44,879 nucleotides of DNA from Paenibacillus taihuensis. Lineage in GTDB: Bacteria; Bacillota; Bacilli; Paenibacillales; Paenibacillaceae. The stretch spans positions 1 through 44,879 of the forward strand of contig NZ_QTTN01000048.1 of the NCBI RefSeq assembly GCF_003386535.1, read 5' to 3'. Position numbers and translations under genes: made by a program. Below, in pieces: positions 42,406-44,879 of this stretch. The notes below the pieces were generated by a model that worked only from the letters and a program-made list of their open reading frames with translations, was not told the origin of the DNA and ran no database searches. Each line of letters begins with the position of its first letter. Position 1 is the first letter of the stretch.

Positions 42406-43323
42406 CTATTGGTGCTGCGACCACGACCGATACGTTTCTGCTACACCTTGCTCGATGCTGACTGCCGGATCCCACCGAAGGCTCTTGATGGCTTTCTGAT
42501 TCGCAAGGCAGCTGTGCATGATATCGCCGGATTGTGCAGGTCGGTAATGGATTGGTATTTCTGCAGGATGCATGTCGCGCAGCAGCTGCACGATACGGTT
42601 TACTGACGTTCTTTTGCCGGTGCTCACATGGATCGTTTCTTGATCGCCGTAGTTTGCCGCAGCCCAGTTCGCGCGTACGACATCGCCGACATAGATGAAA
42701 TCGCGGGTCTGCTCGCCATCTCCATTAATGTAGAGAGGCAGGTTTCCTAAGGCTCTTTCCATGAAATTCGCAATGACGCCGCCTTCGCCTTTGGCCGTCT
42801 GACCTGGACCGTACACATTGCCATACCTGAGTATCGTATAGGAGAGACAGTAGAGCTGGCTGTACATATGGATGTAGCGTTCAGCCGTCAGTTTGGACAA
42901 GCCATAGAATGAGATCGGGATAGCAGGATCACGCTCCGTAATCCGCTCCTTCGCCAGATTGCCATAGACGCCTGATGTGGATGAGAAAATGATTTTGTTA
43001 ACGCAGGCCTCTTTGCATGCATCAAGGATATTGATCGTGCCTGTTACGTTGACGGATGCATCAAGGGAAGGTGCGAGGATCGACTGCTGCACATCCGCTT
43101 GCGCTGCCAGGTGATAGACGAGCTCTGGTTTGACGGCGGCAATGATCCGCTTCGCTTCCGCCGAGCGGACATCTTCGGTATGCAGCACAGCCCCTGGCGC
43201 GACTTGCTCGCGTTTGCCTGAGGACAGATTGTCAATGACATGTACGACGGCGCCGCCTTCCAGTAAAGCCTTCACAAGATGAGAACCGATAAAACCTGCG
43301 CCTCCGGTGACAACTGCCTTCAT
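42406..43323 (-). CDS. NAD-dependent nucleotide-sugar epimerase/dehydratase (GalE-like)
   Basis: The 305-residue product is an extended short-chain dehydrogenase. The NAD-binding TGGAGFIGSH (residues 6-15), the VIDNLSSG motif, the SSTSGVYG strand and the catalytic Y140-x3-K144 (YGLSK) are all present. The R-containing C-terminal region ends SIEQGVAETYRSW. It resembles UDP-glucose 4-epimerases or UDP-glucuronate decarboxylase-type enzymes that feed surface polysaccharide synthesis. The substrate is not evident. The adjacent decayed glycosyltransferase suggests a former glycan locus. It is divergent from the PhyH-family gene at 43512. Confidence 0.92.
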   Translation of the reverse strand: MKAVVTGGAGFIGSHLVKALLEGGAVVHVIDNLSSGKREQVAPGAVLHTEDVRSAEAKRIIAAVKPELVYHLAAQADVQQSILAPSLDASVNVTGTINILDACKEACVNKIIFSSTSGVYGNLAKERITERDPAIPISFYGLSKLTAERYIHMYSQLYCLSYTILRYGNVYGPGQTAKGEGGVIANFMERALGNLPLYINGDGEQTRDFIYVGDVVRANWAAANYGDQETIHVSTGKRTSVNRIVQLLRDMHPAEIPIHYRPAQSGDIMHSCLANQKAIKSLRWDPAVSIEQGVAETYRSWSQHQ

Positions 43324-43443
43324 AAATAGTGCTCAACCCCCGCGATAAATTCGATGTACTATCGTACGCCAAGGGCATCCTTTGCGATTGAGGCAACAGC
43401 CTTCGTGCAGGTATATTTCCTTCATGTGGCGGTAATAGGCTTA

Positions 43444-43473
43444 TGGACAGCTTCAGATGTAAGCGTTTAAAAT
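43444..43473 (+). promoter_or_regulatory. Predicted promoter with overlapping cre-like site
   Basis: TGGACA is followed by TAAAAT with 18 bases between. TGTAAGCGTTTAAA (43458-43471) overlaps the spacer and -10 and matches the CcpA catabolite-response consensus except at one position. It lies about 40 bases before the dioxygenase start and predicts repression by preferred sugars. Confidence 0.5.
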
Positions 43474-43511
43474 AAAGAAATGCAAGAGTACCCTTAGAGG
43501 AGGAACCTGCC

Positions 43512-44294
43512 ATGTCCATAGAACAATTGAAGCAGGCCAAAGCACACTACGACGTCAATGGTTACGCCGTATATCCGAACGTCCTCGATAAATCACTCAT
43601 CCAAGAAGCTGCAGAGCACGTAAACTGGCTGATGAAGCAAAATCCGGATCTTCGCCCTGAGAATCTCGGCCACACGCTAATGAAAGATGATCCCTTCTGG
43701 GTCCGCCTCATTAGCGACGACCGACTGCTTGATATTGCCGAGCAGTACATCGGTCCGGACATCGCGCTGTTTGCATCCCACTATATAAGTAAGCCGCCGT
43801 TTGACGGTCGTCCTGTACTGTGGCATCAAGACGGCAGCTACTGGCCGCTTGAGCCGATGAATGTCGTGACGCTCTGGCTTGCTGTGGACGATTCCCTGCC
43901 AGAGAACGGCTGCCTGCGTGTTATTCCGGGCACCCAGTCGATGGAGCTGCAGGAGATGAAATCGAATACGAATACAGCGAACGTGCTGGAGTCTGAAGTA
44001 GATCCATCGCTAGTCGAAGAGGATAAGGCAGTCGATCTGATTCTTCGTGCAGGGGGCGTGTCGGTGCATCATCCGAACGTCATCCACGGCTCCGAGCCGA
44101 ACCATTCGCCGCTGCGTCGCTGCGGATTAACGATTCGTTACATTCCGACGAGCACGCGAATTACGATTCCGCAATGGCCGTCAGCGTTCTTACTACGCGG
44201 TAATGCAGTGCCGGGCGTTAATGAATACTTGCCGTTTCCGAAGTATGTAGAAGGCAAACATATGCCGTTTAAGGGCTGCGAGAATTGGGCTTAG
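43512..44294 (+). CDS. Phytanoyl-CoA dioxygenase (PhyH) family Fe(II)/2-oxoglutarate oxygenase
   Basis: This 260-residue protein is of typical PhyH size. The iron-binding facial triad is visible as H105-x-D107 (WHQDGSYWPL) and H192 (NVIHGSEPN), and an Arg shortly after (LRRCGLTIRY) can hold 2-oxoglutarate. The LWLAVDDSLPENGCLRVIPGTQ segment is a family hallmark. Members hydroxylate small molecules, often in secondary metabolism or degradation; the substrate is unknown. AGAGGAGG lies before the ATG. It is a single gene with a promoter (43444) and terminator (44312). Confidence 0.92.
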   Translation: MSIEQLKQAKAHYDVNGYAVYPNVLDKSLIQEAAEHVNWLMKQNPDLRPENLGHTLMKDDPFWVRLISDDRLLDIAEQYIGPDIALFASHYISKPPFDGRPVLWHQDGSYWPLEPMNVVTLWLAVDDSLPENGCLRVIPGTQSMELQEMKSNTNTANVLESEVDPSLVEEDKAVDLILRAGGVSVHHPNVIHGSEPNHSPLRRCGLTIRYIPTSTRITIPQWPSAFLLRGNAVPGVNEYLPFPKYVEGKHMPFKGCENWA

Positions 44295-44311
44295 ATTGGG
44301 GAGTTTTCGAG

Positions 44312-44345
44312 GGAGCCAAAGCAACTTGCTTTGGCTCCTTCTTTT
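44312..44345 (+). terminator. Terminator of the dioxygenase gene
   Basis: A perfect 13-bp stem (GGAGCCAAAGCAA / TTGCTTTGGCTCC) is followed by TTCTTTT. It separates the dioxygenase from the rRNA promoters. Confidence 0.92.
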
Positions 44346-44363
44346 ATTGTAAAATAATACCTG

Positions 44364-44393
44364 TTGCGCATCAGTTGCGGGACATGTTATATT
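44364..44393 (+). promoter_or_regulatory. rRNA operon promoter P1
   Basis: TTGCGC is followed by TATATT after 18 bases. The initial region TATATTCTAATTCCG is shared with P2, 99 bases downstream. Two such promoters are usual for Bacillales rRNA operons. Confidence 0.75.
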
Positions 44394-44462
44394 CTAATTC
44401 CGCCGCTGAGACGTACACGTTAACACGGTGGACGAAACGAAAAACAAGCCCAAAAATAAAGC

Positions 44463-44492
44463 TTGCAATTAAGTTTCGATGTATGGTATATT
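44463..44492 (+). promoter_or_regulatory. rRNA operon promoter P2
   Basis: TTGCAA is followed by TATATT after 18 bases; the sequence from the -10 box onwards copies P1. The leader after it contains CCTTGAAAACTGAACAA (44540-44556), similar to boxA-type antitermination elements of Bacillus rRNA leaders, and then a probable processing stem. Confidence 0.8.
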
Positions 44493-44649
44493 CTAATTCC
44501 GGTCGCGAGACTGGAACGAGAAATAAGAAACAATTTGTTCCTTGAAAACTGAACAATGAGCGACCTGTCAAAAGGTCTTAAAACAAGCTAGTTTTTTGAA
44601 TGAGCTAACAAGCGAATTCATTTGGCGCAAATGGCTCCGCCATTTCGCC

Positions 44650-44879
44650 TTTATGGAGAGTTTGATCCTGGCTCAGGACGAACGCTGGCGGCGTGCCTAA
44701 TACATGCAAGTCGAGCGGACCTTACCTTCGGGTAAGGTTAGCGGCGGACGGGTGAGTAACACGTAGGCAACCTGCCTGTAAGACCGGGATAACATTCGGA
44801 AACGAATGCTAATACCGGATATGCAACTTGGCTGCATGGTCGAGTTGGGAAAGACGGTGCAAGCTGTCGCTTACAGATG
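44650..44879 (+). rRNA. 16S ribosomal RNA, 5' end (partial)
   Basis: The sequence from TTTATGGAGAGTTTGATCCTG onwards is the universal start of 16S rRNA; GACGAACGCTGGCGGCGTGC and GCGGACGGGTGAGTAACACG follow. It runs off the window at about base 230 of the gene. The V1-V2 region fits Paenibacillaceae, but this is a recollection, not a search. Confidence 0.98.

Overview
The window comes from a Gram-positive, endospore-forming bacterium of the Paenibacillaceae (Paenibacillus or Cohnella-like). The evidence is the 16S and 23S rRNA ends, a gene for the small acid-soluble spore protein Tlp, strong GGAGG-type ribosome binding sites, and a CUT1-type sugar ABC transporter paired with a large membrane-bound AraC regulator. 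The genus assignment is inference.

Layout. (1) 1-531: the 3' end of a 23S rRNA gene, then tRNA-Thr and tRNA-Gly, with no 5S rRNA gene. (2) 543-1608: thpR and tlp on the minus strand. (3) 1608-9154, minus strand: a complete type IV pilus operon, in transcription order pilB, pilT, pilC, pilin, prepilin peptidase, a PilM-PilN fusion and pilO. Divergent from it is a gene for a 1423-residue secreted protein with a beta-trefoil and Big-type Ig-like domains (9474-13745). Convergent to that are three minor-pilin genes (pilV-, pilW- and pilX-like, 13825-16976). (4) 17125-19770: a hybrid histidine kinase. (5) 19903-29984: a potassium-uptake block with a small orphan gene, a 28-codon membrane ORF, kdpF, kdpA, kdpB, kdpC, a tandem-duplicated KdpD sensor protein, a separate KdpD-like kinase and kdpE. 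The orphan gene and the kdp operon are preceded by near-identical copies of a presumed KdpE operator-promoter module. (6) 30113-36194: a CUT1 sugar ABC importer (two permeases and a lipoprotein) divergent from a YtdP-like AraC regulator. (7) 36375-37037: a HEAT-repeat protein and a small basic protein. (8) 37095-37510: a gene-free stretch with about seven regularly spaced hairpins. (9) 37560-40664: an AraC regulator divergent from a sugar isomerase/oxidoreductase pair that ends in 16 copies of a 7-bp repeat. (10) 40761-44294: a GNAT acetyltransferase, a decayed glycosyltransferase, a hypothetical gene, a nucleotide-sugar epimerase and a PhyH-family dioxygenase. (11) 44312-44879: tandem rRNA promoters and the start of a second rRNA operon.

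How the genes work together. The pilus genes make a nearly complete machine (assembly and retraction ATPases, platform, pilin, peptidase, alignment proteins and minor pilins), with a large secreted protein as candidate adhesin. The Kdp genes make a high-affinity K+ pump with its own unusually rearranged sensor. The sugar gene clusters look like self-regulated catabolic units, each with an AraC regulator next to it.

The points most worth following are the duplicated KdpE module with its orphan gene, the tandem KdpD sensor with a degenerate first ATPase, the ~51-bp-period hairpin array, the PilM-PilN fusion, and two tandem repeats that supply gene stop codons.
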